64,000 nucleotides of DNA from Amycolatopsis sp. QT-25 (GTDB lineage: Bacteria > Actinomycetota > Actinomycetes > Mycobacteriales > Pseudonocardiaceae): positions 1,612,001 to 1,676,000 of the forward strand of contig NZ_CP120210.1 in assembly GCF_029369745.1 (NCBI RefSeq), in the 5' to 3' direction. Both the position numbers and the translations under genes were made by a program. Below, in pieces: positions 28,122-37,747 of this stretch (within the stretch, counting starts at the first letter, position 1; each line of letters opens with the position of its first letter). Under the pieces are notes generated by a model. It did no database searches. It was not told the origin of the DNA and saw nothing but the letters and a program-made list of their open reading frames with translations.

Positions 28122-28350
28122 CTTCAGTGGTCTGCTTCGAGCAGGGCGGAAAGGTAGCGGCCTGGCACTGCTGGTGGCAAACCATGCAAATATCACGCAT
28201 TCGCATCGCACTGCTAACTATTGACCTGCTTTCGTGCGCAATTTTTCGATCGAGCGAGTGAGCTGCAGAGTACGATACTGAGCTACCGCGGCTGCTAACG
28301 ACCAACGACACCGCGCTGAAGGCGTTACGAAGATTCTCGTACAGTGAGCG

Positions 28351-30204
28351 ATGGCAACGGCTTATCGCGGATTGGACGTCGACGTAGTGGCACGCTTCTC
28401 CGAACGACCTCGAGATCTTGTGGACGAGACAGCACGGTCGTGGATCGAGCAGTGTCTGCTCGCCGATCGATCGCTGACGGATCCCTCGCGCGATGGTGTC
28501 TGGAACGTCAACGTTCTGCACGATCTTGACCGCCGGTTCAACGGCAACCCGCTCACCAGCGGTGAGGGCGGTGGTACCTTCACCGGGAAATGGGCGATCC
28601 AACTCGAACGTGGGAGCCCCGAGCTGGTGCTGCTGGCCGCGGAAGTCCTGCTGGTGCACTTCCTGTTCGTCAACTCGGTCACGTATCGGGGCAAGGTCGA
28701 GGTCATCAACGCGACTTTGGACGGCACAGAGGTCACGCTGGATCCGGAGTCACTGCCGATGAAGGCGATGGCGCAAGGTATCGCCCACCCTGGTATCGGG
28801 TTCAACACGAGGCGAGACCTGCAGGTCGGCTACCTCATCGACTTCTGTCTGCGACTCAAGCAGCTTGACCAGGACGAGCGCGCTGTTCTGCTGAAGGATC
28901 CTTGGGCGCTGCGGGACTTTGCCGACACCACGACCATGCCACTGCGGGAGATGCGGCACATCGTGCTGCACCTGCTGGACCCGGAGACGTTCGAGCGTAT
29001 CTCGTCGGGGACACACAAGCGTGAGATCTGCACGGCGTTCGGTGACTTGGTCGAGACGGCAGGCGTGGACGTCGATGAGCAGTTGCTCGCGATCCGGGGC
29101 AAGCTGACGACGCTGATGCCACGGGGTAATGCTCCGGGACGCGCGATCGACTTCTACCACCCACCGTTGCTGGGGGTGTGGGAGCGTGCCGGAGATTCGG
29201 GGGAGGGGACCGGGGATCTTGAGGCGCTGGGGTGGAAGAAACAGATCGTGCTCTACGGCCCACCGGGTACCAGCAAGACCTACCAGGCCCGCGAACTCGC
29301 CGAAACGATCATCCGCCGCGCGGCGCTGAGCCGCTGGGGCTTCAAGAACTTCATCGAGCGCACCGAGCTGGTCGACAGCACCGTGGCGGCGAACATCTCC
29401 TGGGTGCAGCTGCATCCCGGATATGGCTATCCGGAGTTCATCCGCGGGCTGCGCCTCGACGGTGACCGCACCCGCTACCACCCGGGACTCCTACCTGCCG
29501 TCGTCGGACGCCACCGCGACCAGGACCTGCCCGATGGCCTGGCCCCGCTGCCGGTGGTCCTGGTGCTCGACGAGATCAACAGAACCGACCTGAGCGCCAT
29601 GTTCGGTGAGGCCTTCAGCCTGCTCGAGGCAGGACAACGCGGCCGTGCGGTCACCCTGCCCGGCATCAACCCGGACGAGCCACCTGCCACTCTCGTGCTG
29701 CCCGAGGACCTGTACCTCATTGGCACGATGAACGAGATCGATCAGTCGGTGGAGACGCTGGACTTCGCGTTACGCCGCCGCTTCCTGTGGCGGGAGTGCC
29801 CGTTCGAGCGTGAGACACTGCTCGACATCATCCAGACCCGCTGGGAGAGCGCTGTCCGGGACGTCCGGTACGACCACGCGGCCGAGCAGCTCTCGCGCTT
29901 CGCCGATCACGCCGAGCGGCTCAACACCGCGATCTCCGACTCCGCGGTCCTCGGCCGCGCCTACCACGTCGGCCACACCTACTTCGCGGACATCGTCTTC
30001 TTCCTCGGCACATGGCTCAGTACCCGCAAGAGCCGCCCCGCTAACGGCGCGTACTTGTGGCGTCAGCCCCGTGACCAGCCGCAGCCGCCGTTGTTCGATT
30101 TGTGGAATCGTTCGCTCAAGCCACTGCTGGAGCAGTACCTCGCCGGCGTCGATGACCGCGACGAGCAGATGGACCGCCTCCGTGTCGCTTTCCTCGGGCA
30201 ATGA
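28351..30204 (+). CDS. mcrB: McrB-type AAA+ GTPase subunit of a type IV restriction system
   Basis: A 617-aa protein. Residues 1-280 form a specific N-terminal region of no recognised family, the usual place for target recognition in McrB. The AAA+ motor has Walker A GPPGTSKT (303-310), Walker B VLVLDEINRTDLS (403-415) and the McrB-type GTMNEIDQ (458-465) followed by LDFALRRRF. McrB uses GTP to translocate DNA and drives the McrC nuclease against modified phage DNA. The stop overlaps the McrC start by 4 bp (ATGA), so they are one operon. Recognition specificity cannot be read. Confidence 0.9.
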   Translation: MATAYRGLDVDVVARFSERPRDLVDETARSWIEQCLLADRSLTDPSRDGVWNVNVLHDLDRRFNGNPLTSGEGGGTFTGKWAIQLERGSPELVLLAAEVLLVHFLFVNSVTYRGKVEVINATLDGTEVTLDPESLPMKAMAQGIAHPGIGFNTRRDLQVGYLIDFCLRLKQLDQDERAVLLKDPWALRDFADTTTMPLREMRHIVLHLLDPETFERISSGTHKREICTAFGDLVETAGVDVDEQLLAIRGKLTTLMPRGNAPGRAIDFYHPPLLGVWERAGDSGEGTGDLEALGWKKQIVLYGPPGTSKTYQARELAETIIRRAALSRWGFKNFIERTELVDSTVAANISWVQLHPGYGYPEFIRGLRLDGDRTRYHPGLLPAVVGRHRDQDLPDGLAPLPVVLVLDEINRTDLSAMFGEAFSLLEAGQRGRAVTLPGINPDEPPATLVLPEDLYLIGTMNEIDQSVETLDFALRRRFLWRECPFERETLLDIIQTRWESAVRDVRYDHAAEQLSRFADHAERLNTAISDSAVLGRAYHVGHTYFADIVFFLGTWLSTRKSRPANGAYLWRQPRDQPQPPLFDLWNRSLKPLLEQYLAGVDDRDEQMDRLRVAFLGQ

Positions 30205-31496
30205 CCGACCGCATCGTCTTCGCGGACCTCGCCGGCCCGGTCGAGCGCGACCGGACGTTCACCGCGGACGAGGACCAGTGGCTCACCGCACTGGCGGCCG
30301 AGACCCGGCCAGAACAGTTCACCCTGACCCTGGCGCCCTCGTGCGCGTCGACGGACCCGCAGCCCATCCTCGAGCGGCAACTCGATGGCAGCTGGCGCGC
30401 CGGCCGCTATGTGGGTGAACTCCGCCGTGACGGCCGAATCTTGGAGATCCGGCCCCGGCTGGGCATCGACACCATCGCCACGTGGGCCAGTGCTGCCCTC
30501 AACCTCCATATCGTCCCCCGAGCCGCGCAGGCCCGCGGCAGCACCACGCTCATCGCCGAACTGACCGCGGCCCTGTGGCGGACCGCTCTCACAACAGCCG
30601 CCCGCCACGGCCAGCCCAGCTTCCGGGCGCACCGACATCATGTCGGCCCAGCGGTACGCGGACGCCTCGACCTACCAGGTACTGTCGCGCTCCGTGCGGC
30701 CCGCAGCCCCTTCCTGGCCTCAGTGGAACGAGCGAAACTCCTCACAAACCCGGTCAGCCAGGTGATTGTGGCCGCCGACCATGTCCTCGACACCCTGCTG
30801 CGCCAACGGCCAGGCTGGCGCGGCGACCGGGTGGAGGAAATCGTGCCGCGCCTGCGCGCGGCCGTGGGCGGACGACCGCGCCTGCCCAGCCAACGCGAAC
30901 TCCGCGGTGTCCGCTACACCCCGATCACCCTGCCGTACAAACGCGTGGCCGAGCTGTCCTGGCAGATCGTGCAGCACACCGCCCCACAAGCCTCACCCAC
31001 CGACGAACGCACCCACGGCCTGCTCATCGACGTCGCAGAGCTATGGGAACTGTTCGTCCTACACTGCGCCCGCCGCGCCACCGACCTTCCCGTCACCCAC
31101 GGAACTCAACACCACACCCCCACGCCGCTGCTGCGAGCAGCCCACCATCCCGCCGCCGTACTAGGCCGCCTCTATCCCGACATCCTCATCGGTGATCCCC
31201 AGGCGCCAAAGGTGATCATCGACGCCAAATACAAACCACTCACCGACCACCGTGGGGTCGACCGAGAAGACCTCTACCAACTCAACAGCTACCTCACCGC
31301 ACATCACGCAGAACTCGGCGCCCTCGTCTACCCAGTCTTCGACCAACATCCACTGCCAGACATCCAACTGCGCAACCCATGGCTCACCCAGCAGAACCGT
31401 GTAATGAACTTTGTCCAACTCGAGACGAGCGAAAGAGGCTGCACAACCGCACTAACCACGCTGGTCAGTGTCAGGCACACGGATAGTCACGACTGA
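30201..31496 (+). CDS. mcrC: McrC-type PD-(D/E)xK nuclease subunit
   Basis: A 431-aa protein. The N-terminal half matches the McrC stem region (GRILEIRPRLG, residues 78-88). The nuclease core has PDILIG (326-331), then IIDAKYK (339-345) and a DLYQLNSY motif (357-364), which are the D...(D/E)xK...Q residues of McrC (DUF2357/McrBC 5-methylcytosine restriction). All catalytic residues are present, so McrBC looks functional. An IS256 element has landed 7 bp after its stop, leaving the gene intact. Confidence 0.9.
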   Translation: MTDRIVFADLAGPVERDRTFTADEDQWLTALAAETRPEQFTLTLAPSCASTDPQPILERQLDGSWRAGRYVGELRRDGRILEIRPRLGIDTIATWASAALNLHIVPRAAQARGSTTLIAELTAALWRTALTTAARHGQPSFRAHRHHVGPAVRGRLDLPGTVALRAARSPFLASVERAKLLTNPVSQVIVAADHVLDTLLRQRPGWRGDRVEEIVPRLRAAVGGRPRLPSQRELRGVRYTPITLPYKRVAELSWQIVQHTAPQASPTDERTHGLLIDVAELWELFVLHCARRATDLPVTHGTQHHTPTPLLRAAHHPAAVLGRLYPDILIGDPQAPKVIIDAKYKPLTDHRGVDREDLYQLNSYLTAHHAELGALVYPVFDQHPLPDIQLRNPWLTQQNRVMNFVQLETSERGCTTALTTLVSVRHTDSHD

Positions 31497-31511
31497 AATA
31501 TTCGGTAACGT

Positions 31512-32917
31512 GGGCCTGTCCCGTGATCGGTGTTTCCGGCGTTGTCGATCAGTAGGTCTCGGCTCCCGGCCAGCGGTCACCGAATGTGATGGCGAAAGCG
31601 TTGATCACTGGCTTCCAACGCATCGTCCATCGAGCGCGGCCTGTCCCGGTCGGGTCCAGGCTGCGGGTCACAAGGTACAGGCACTTCATCGCGGCCTGCT
31701 CGGTCGGGAAATGTCCACGTGCACGGATCGCCCGCCGATAACGGGCGTTCAGCGACTCGATCGCGTTCGTGGAGCAGATCATCGTCCGGATCTCGACGTC
31801 GTAGTCGAGGAACGGCGTGAACTCATCCCAAGCGTTGCGCCATAAACGAATCACCGCTGCATGCTTCGCGCCCCATTTCTCTTCGAATTCGTCCAGAGCG
31901 GCCGCCGCAGCGTGCGGGCTGGGTGCGGTGTAGATGGGTTTGATGTCGCGTTTCACCGCGTCCCAGTCCCGGCGGGAAACGAGCCGGAAGGTGTTGCGGA
32001 TCAGGTGGACGATACAGGTTTGCACAATGGCCTGCGGCCAGACGTTCGTCACGACGTCGGGCAGGCCTTTGAGGCCGTCGCAGACGAGGAAGAACACATC
32101 CCGGATGCCGCGGTTCTTCAGGTCGATCAGCACGCTCATCCAGAACTTCGCGCCCTCGCCGCCGACGCCCATCCACAGGCCCAGGACGTCCTTGTGGCCG
32201 TCCACGGTGACGCCGATGGCGGCGTAGACGGGCCGGTTGGCGACCTGCCCGTCGCGGACCTTGACGTGGATCGCGTCGATGAACACAGCGACGTACACCG
32301 GGTCGAGCGGGCGGCTGGCCCAGTCGTTCATTTCGGCGACGACCTTGTCGGTGATCCGCGAGATCGTTTCCTTGCTGACCGAGGACCCGTAGATTTCGGC
32401 GAAATGCGCCGAGATATCCCCGGTCGTCATTCCCTTCGCATATAGCGACAGCACAATCTCGTCCACCTCGGTCAGCCGACGCTGCCGCTTCTTCACGATC
32501 TGCGGTTCGAACGTGCTCTCCCGGTCCCGCGGAACGTTGATCCCGACCTCGCCCGCCGCATCCGAGACCACCGTTTTCGGCCGGGAGCCGTTGCGCACGT
32601 TCGTCGACTCACGATCCGGGTCGGCCTGGTTCTTCTCATGCCCCAGATGCTCGGTCATTTCCTCGTTCAGTGCCGTTTCCAGCACGTTCTTGGTGAACAG
32701 CTTCAGCAACCCGTCCGGGCCGGTCAGCGCCAGCCCGCGAGCCTTCGCCTCAGCCACCATCGCCGCCGCGGCGGCCTGCTCCGGCGACAGCTCCCGCGCC
32801 GGCTTGGACTCACGCTTACGTGGACTCACAAGCTCCGATGTCATCACTCACAGTGCCCATCCCGCCGGACCTCAGCCCGGCGTGTCGGGCCGAAAACACC
32901 GATCTTGGAACAGTCCC
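31512..32917 (-). mobile_element. IS256-family insertion sequence, copy B (1406 bp)
   Basis: Opposite orientation to copy A, same terminal repeats. The 8-bp duplication GGTAACGT is at 31504-31511 and 32918-32925. It lies just downstream of mcrC and 27 bp from IS5 copy 3. Confidence 0.95.
31549..32847 (-). CDS. IS256-family transposase (copy B)
   Basis: A 432-aa DDE transposase, three residues different from the copy at 7862-9160 (H, T and D in place of R, A and G). All catalytic motifs are intact (FIDAIHVKVRDG, LVCDGLKGL, NAIESLNARYRRA). Confidence 0.95.
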   Translation of the reverse strand: MMTSELVSPRKRESKPARELSPEQAAAAAMVAEAKARGLALTGPDGLLKLFTKNVLETALNEEMTEHLGHEKNQADPDRESTNVRNGSRPKTVVSDAAGEVGINVPRDRESTFEPQIVKKRQRRLTEVDEIVLSLYAKGMTTGDISAHFAEIYGSSVSKETISRITDKVVAEMNDWASRPLDPVYVAVFIDAIHVKVRDGQVANRPVYAAIGVTVDGHKDVLGLWMGVGGEGAKFWMSVLIDLKNRGIRDVFFLVCDGLKGLPDVVTNVWPQAIVQTCIVHLIRNTFRLVSRRDWDAVKRDIKPIYTAPSPHAAAAALDEFEEKWGAKHAAVIRLWRNAWDEFTPFLDYDVEIRTMICSTNAIESLNARYRRAIRARGHFPTEQAAMKCLYLVTRSLDPTGTGRARWTMRWKPVINAFAITFGDRWPGAETY

Positions 32918-32944
32918 GGTAACGTTGTCGACGCCGCGATCTAA

Positions 32945-33820
32945 GAGCGTGTCTTACGTGGTGAGCTTTCGGAGTTTCTTGTGGCAGGTGAGGGCGGCTC
33001 CGAGGGTAAGGAAGGCGAGGAAGTGTTCGGCTTTGCGTTCGTAGCGCAGGGTGAGGCGGCGGTATCCGGTGAGCCAGGCCATGGTTCGCTCGATCACCCA
33101 GCGGTGTTTGCCGAGTTTGTCCGCGGATTCGATGCCTTTGCGGGCGATGCGGACTGTGATGCCGCGGTCGCGGACCCAGTGTCGGAGCGCGGGCTGGTCG
33201 TAGGCCTTGTCGGCGTGCAGCTTGGCGGGCTTGCGGCGTCGCGGGCCTCGGTGGGACTTGACCGCGGGGATCGCCATCACCAGGGGTTTGAGCGCGAGCG
33301 AGTCGTGGGTGTTCGCGGCGGAGATCGCGATCGTGAGCGGCAGGCCGGCACGGTCGGACAGGACGTGGATTTTCGAGCCGGGTTTACCTCGGTCGACCGG
33401 GCTGGGGCCGGTCAGAGATCCCCCTTTTTCGCGCGGACGGAGGCGCCGTCCACGATCGCACGACTCCAGTCGAGCAAGCCCCGGCTGCCCAGTTCGTCAA
33501 GCAGTACACGATGGAGCTCGCGCCATAGCCCGGCCTCTGTCCATTGCGCGAACCGGCGGTGCGCGGTCTGGAAGGGCACGCCGAACGACGGCGGCAGATC
33601 CCGCCAAGCACATCCGCTGGTCAGCACGTACACGATCGCCGTGAACACCTGCCGCGGATCCAACGGCGCGGTCCCACCACCCTGCGGACGCGGTGTGAAC
33701 GCGGGGATCAACGGCTTCACCAGTTCCCACAGCTCATCCGGCACAAGACGCAAAGACAACCGATCAACCACGACCAAGATCATGGCGCATCAGCCACCGG
33801 TCGCCACGTAAGACACGCTC
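32945..33820 (-). mobile_element. IS5/IS427-type insertion sequence, copy 3 (876 bp)
   Basis: Same element and orientation as copy 2, with TAA duplications at 32942-32944 and 33821-33823. With copy 2 it brackets about 8 kb containing the membrane proteins, McrBC and IS256 copy B in direct orientation. Confidence 0.95.
32954..33783 (-). CDS. IS5-family transposase in two frames (copy 3)
   Basis: The first frame is 33412-33783 and the second continues to 32954, with the A5G5 slip site between them. The predicted proteins are identical to copies 1 and 2. Confidence 0.9.
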
Positions 33821-34011
33821 TAAGTGTAACGATTTCATCGCGGCCACGAAGATTAGTGCCAATCCTGGCGGCCGTAACGATTGGGCGCGGCCTGAGGATG
33901 TCCATAACAGCTTTTTATACAGAACCAGGTGTTGTCGTCACTGTCGATGCCGTAGAATCTTATGTGTTGTTTGCGTAAGAGTGCTAGCGAACTTGGTATC
34001 ACTCGACGAAT

Positions 34012-37000
34012 ATGACGGAATCCTCTTTCTTGGAGTCGCCCGTGTCTCGCAAGCCCTCCCTCACGTTCGCCGGCGCGTTGCGCATCCTTGGCCAGCACGA
34101 GCCAAAAACGATTGGCAAGCTCGACAAGGTGTTGGGTGGAACTGTCCTTGCTGCGGGAGCCGCAGCCGTGATCAGTGGTGGTGGTGCGGCGCTCGCGCCT
34201 GCGGCCCTTCTGGCCGCGGTATGGAGCTGGGTGGACCAGAAGAATGAGGCCACGCGGTTACTGCGGGGTTTGGTCGGTAAGTTATCGGACCGGATGGCTG
34301 GTGTTAAAGGTGTGGCGCGCCGTGACCTGATTATCGCCGCGCACAGCACCATCGCTGCTGCCGCGTTCTTCGAGGTGCTAGAGGAGAACCTTGGCACTCG
34401 ACGGATGCGTGAGCTGGCTATTACCGACGAGGAACGACGGCTGCTCACTATCGGCGCGCGCAAGCAAGACACCCTGGATTACTATGATTTCGTCTACTGG
34501 TCAGTGATCCCAGCTCCTTCGTCAACGTGTGGCTTTCAGGAGAACTTGGCCAACGTGTCTCGCTGGGTCGAGGCGGCGATAGCGAGGTCGCGCGGCTTCT
34601 TCATCGGTCTCACCACCGGCTCAGGAGTCGGCGCGGTGTTAGGCACAGCCTTCCGCGAGCAAGTCTTGGACCGCTATCACTGGCACTACCTGGCGCTGGC
34701 CGAGAAAGTCCCGGAGTTTGCGTTCTGGGCTGTCCTCAACGAACATGCCGCCACTAGGCACCGCTTCGAAGCGCTCAACACCGACGTGCGGACCGCTCTG
34801 GGGTCGCATGGGCGAGCGCTCGCTCAGGTTCAGGTTCTGCTCGGCCTGGTCTCCGACCGTCGCGCGGCTGTCAGTCGGCAGCGCGAGGGGCTGCGTAGCG
34901 CGAATGTGGGTCTTCTCGCCACGCTCATCGTGCCGAGCGATACTGAGCGCTACGATGCTGACGTCGTTTTTCCGACGATCGAGCGAGCCTTTGTGACTCC
35001 ACATTACCGGATTGTGGCGCACGATAAGGACAGCCGGGTCGCGGATGAGCGCTGGTGGGCGGACCAACCGGTCGGGCAGGACCTAGAGCTGATGCTTGCT
35101 GCGCATTTCACCTCGGTCGATTCCACGTCCGTGCCGATGCTGCTGCTGGGGCATCCCGGTGCGGGCAAGTCCATCCTGACGAAGGTCCTCGCGGCTCGGT
35201 TGCCAGCAGAGGAGTACACCGTGGTTCGCGTGCCGTTACGTGGCGTGTCGGCCGGTGCGCCGATTGCCGATCAGATCCAGCAAGCCCTGGATATTGCGAG
35301 TAACAACCGACTGCAGTGGCAGGCGCTATCCGACCAGGCCGACACCGTCCTGGTGGTCCTGCTAGATGGCCTTGACGAGCTGCTTCAGGCAGCCGAATTT
35401 GACCGTAGTGAGTATCTGCGGGAGGTTATGGAGTTCCAGCGGATCGAAGGCGAGCAGAACCGGCCAGTGGCGGTCGTCGTGACGTCTCGGACCGTAGTAG
35501 CTGACCGGGTGGACGTGCCGAATGGTGCGGCGGTGGTCAAACTTGATGAATTCGACGACGGCCAGGTCGCCAGATGGCTCGGCGAGTGGCGTGCCGCGAA
35601 CCTACTGGCGATCCAGTCGGGGACGGTACGCGAGCTGACTGCTGCCGAGGCGCTTCACCAGGCTGACTTGGTCAGACAGCCGCTGCTGCTGCTCATGCTC
35701 GCCCTCTACGCCGCCGATCCGAGGTCGCCAAAGCTCGACGCAGTCTTGTCGAAGTCGGCGCTATATGAGCGGATCTTCGACAGTTTCGCCCGGCGTGAGG
35801 TGCGTAAGCGCGCGCTCGGCCGACTGAGTCATCAGGAGCTGGAACGTCGTGTGTCCGATCAGGTCTTCCGATTGGCTGTCGCGGCGCTAGCCATGTTTAA
35901 CCGCGGTTTGCAGAGCGTGCAGGAGTCTGATTTGCGGTCCGACCTAACGGCGTTGACGGGACAAGGCAATCTTCGCAACGACGAGAGAGCTAAATTGCTC
36001 GGTGAGTTCTTTTTTGTCCACGCGCCCGAGGCGATGATGCGGACGACGGAACGTTCCTACGAGTTCCTGCATGCCACCTTCGGCGAGTACTTGGTGGCAC
36101 AGCACGGGCTAGGTGAGCTGGCTGCATTGGCCAACGCCGCCTACGGGGGCCGCTACCAAGAGCGGACTCCCAATGACGAGGCGCTGTTCGCCCTGCTCTC
36201 TCATCACGCCTGGGCTGCGAGACCGTCCATCGGCGACTTCGCGAAAGAGATCTTCGCAGAGATGTCGCCGGACGAGCAGGACCACATCCGTCGCGCGCTG
36301 CTGGACCTGCTCAGGTCGTTCCGGCAGCGGCAACGCTCTGCGGTGTTTGATGCCTATCGCCCGACGCCGTTTGACTTGGTGCGGCAGCTGGCGGTCTACT
36401 CAGCGAATCTGACCACGCTGTCGATCCTGTTCAGCGACCCCGAGATCGGACTCCCTCTAGTGGATGTGTTCGGCTACGACCAAGCCGAGGCATTAGTGAA
36501 CTGGCAGTCACTGCTGTCGCTGTGGCGGTCCGGTCTGGACCGCGATAGCTGGCTGGCGCTACTATCCTCGTTGAACCTGGAAAGTAACACCGCGCTGGTA
36601 GACCGCGAACCGGAGTTCCACAGTTTCGAGATGCCCGGCGGGGATGAGTACTGGGCGGCTAAGGTCAGTGGCGACGATGTGCACGCCTCAAGAATCAGAC
36701 GAGGGATTGCTCTAGTTGATGGCGCGCAGTTCTATAATCAAGGTCCAACTTGGGCGGACGAGATGCTCACGTTGCTGCAATTCGACGTACTCTCTGTGCA
36801 TGGCTCAAATGAATCGTTACTAATCGTCGACCCGCCGGAAAATACCCCTTACGCAGATATCGAGTCTGTTGGGAAAGTGCTGGTCATGATGTTGCGTGTT
36901 TGTGCCCAATCGCTATCCGCTGAGTTCGCAACTAAGGTAGTGCAGAGTCTGGCTAGATATCCAGAACCTTTCGAAATTAGCCCGAGTGATGTGCTTGCGA

Positions 37001-37227
37001 TCGCATACAAGCATCCGGAGGTTCTATTGCGCACCCCGCGGTTCCAGGATCAGGGTTTCTACGCTAATGTGAAAGAGGCGCTCCAGGCGGTTTTAGATAA
37101 TGGCAAGCATGCTCTTGGTCCTGAGCTTCACGTGCAATGGGAGGAGTTGCGAACCCGGCTTCTCGGAAAAGATGTGCCCGAGCGATACTCCTACGATCAG
37201 TTGAGAGAGGTGCTCGGCAATTTCTGA
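34012..37227 (+). CDS. NACHT-domain STAND NTPase (bacterial NLR-like)
   Basis: A 1071-aa protein. Residues 1-340 form a helical N-terminal region that opens with SLTFAGALRILG and includes a hydrophobic stretch (residues about 42-75), as in NACHT-associated helical (NNH) domains. The NACHT NTPase has P-loop LLLGHPGAGKS (377-387) and Walker B VVLLDGLDELL (448-458), the NACHT-specific doubled-acidic form. The remaining 450 residues carry FLHATFGEYLVAQ, a winged-helix-like element, and a helical sensor region. Bacterial NACHT proteins of this type protect against phages by unknown triggers. It stands alone, after an IS5 copy. Alternative starts at GTG 34042 or later are possible. Confidence 0.9.
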   Translation: MTESSFLESPVSRKPSLTFAGALRILGQHEPKTIGKLDKVLGGTVLAAGAAAVISGGGAALAPAALLAAVWSWVDQKNEATRLLRGLVGKLSDRMAGVKGVARRDLIIAAHSTIAAAAFFEVLEENLGTRRMRELAITDEERRLLTIGARKQDTLDYYDFVYWSVIPAPSSTCGFQENLANVSRWVEAAIARSRGFFIGLTTGSGVGAVLGTAFREQVLDRYHWHYLALAEKVPEFAFWAVLNEHAATRHRFEALNTDVRTALGSHGRALAQVQVLLGLVSDRRAAVSRQREGLRSANVGLLATLIVPSDTERYDADVVFPTIERAFVTPHYRIVAHDKDSRVADERWWADQPVGQDLELMLAAHFTSVDSTSVPMLLLGHPGAGKSILTKVLAARLPAEEYTVVRVPLRGVSAGAPIADQIQQALDIASNNRLQWQALSDQADTVLVVLLDGLDELLQAAEFDRSEYLREVMEFQRIEGEQNRPVAVVVTSRTVVADRVDVPNGAAVVKLDEFDDGQVARWLGEWRAANLLAIQSGTVRELTAAEALHQADLVRQPLLLLMLALYAADPRSPKLDAVLSKSALYERIFDSFARREVRKRALGRLSHQELERRVSDQVFRLAVAALAMFNRGLQSVQESDLRSDLTALTGQGNLRNDERAKLLGEFFFVHAPEAMMRTTERSYEFLHATFGEYLVAQHGLGELAALANAAYGGRYQERTPNDEALFALLSHHAWAARPSIGDFAKEIFAEMSPDEQDHIRRALLDLLRSFRQRQRSAVFDAYRPTPFDLVRQLAVYSANLTTLSILFSDPEIGLPLVDVFGYDQAEALVNWQSLLSLWRSGLDRDSWLALLSSLNLESNTALVDREPEFHSFEMPGGDEYWAAKVSGDDVHASRIRRGIALVDGAQFYNQGPTWADEMLTLLQFDVLSVHGSNESLLIVDPPENTPYADIESVGKVLVMMLRVCAQSLSAEFATKVVQSLARYPEPFEISPSDVLAIAYKHPEVLLRTPRFQDQGFYANVKEALQAVLDNGKHALGPELHVQWEELRTRLLGKDVPERYSYDQLREVLGNF

Positions 37228-37511
37228 GCGTGTGAAAGTTGCTCCTTGCGATTCGATGTCAACCTTACGATGCCTTGGTCGGATCTACGACGTGTCAGTG
37301 ACCATTGCGTGCAGGTGATTGATGGCCGCACCCAGCGTCGTCCCGATCGGGTGCGAAACCCGGAACGGCTTGCAGTCGCGGTCATCGCCGGCATCGCGCT
37401 CCCCACGCCAACGCAAACCCGCCGCGCGTGCCCCTGCCGGTCAACTTGGGTAGCCGCACGCTCGGACATCTTCTCCAACTGAGTTTTCGCCCGGCGAACA
37501 TCTCGGTTCAC
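37197..37511 (-). CDS. Possible third gene of a minus-strand operon, uncertain
   Basis: GTG 37511 overlaps the stop of the preceding small membrane-protein gene by 4 bp (GTGA). The first 25 residues (NRDVRRAKTQLEKMSERAAT) look coding and amphipathic. After that the frame becomes Arg/Ser-rich and less convincing, and it overlaps the end of the convergent NACHT gene, so the 3' part may be frameshifted or non-coding. The region 37228-37507 has no better candidate. Confidence 0.35.
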   Translation of the reverse strand: MNRDVRRAKTQLEKMSERAATQVDRQGHARRVCVGVGSAMPAMTATASRSGFRTRSGRRWVRPSITCTQWSLTRRRSDQGIVRLTSNRKEQLSHAQKLPSTSLN

Positions 37512-37747
37512 GTACCGCTGCGTCGAGAGTCGGCTTCCTTGATGGCAGTGATGCTCGGTCCGTCGGCGCTAATGCCGGTTTTGTCAGCGTCACGCTCAAG
37601 GTGGAAGTCGATGTTGATGGTCTTCCATGCCTGCGCTTTCACCTTCACGGAACGCAGTGTCGCGTTGCGGTCGAGACGCAGCACGACCACGGCGCCCAAG
37701 GCTGCGGTGGCCAGAGCACCGAAGATCACCAACGCGGCTACGGCCAT
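37508..37747 (-). CDS. Small single-span membrane protein
   Basis: A 79-aa protein. A hydrophobic helix (AVAALVIFGALATAALGAVVVL, residues about 2-23) is followed by a charged domain of about 55 residues (LRSVKVKAQAWKTINIDFHLE). ATG 37747 overlaps the end of the nuclease-like gene upstream by 10 bp, so it is co-expressed with it. It could anchor or regulate the upstream product. Family unknown. Confidence 0.6.
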   Translation of the reverse strand: MAVAALVIFGALATAALGAVVVLRLDRNATLRSVKVKAQAWKTINIDFHLERDADKTGISADGPSITAIKEADSRRSGT

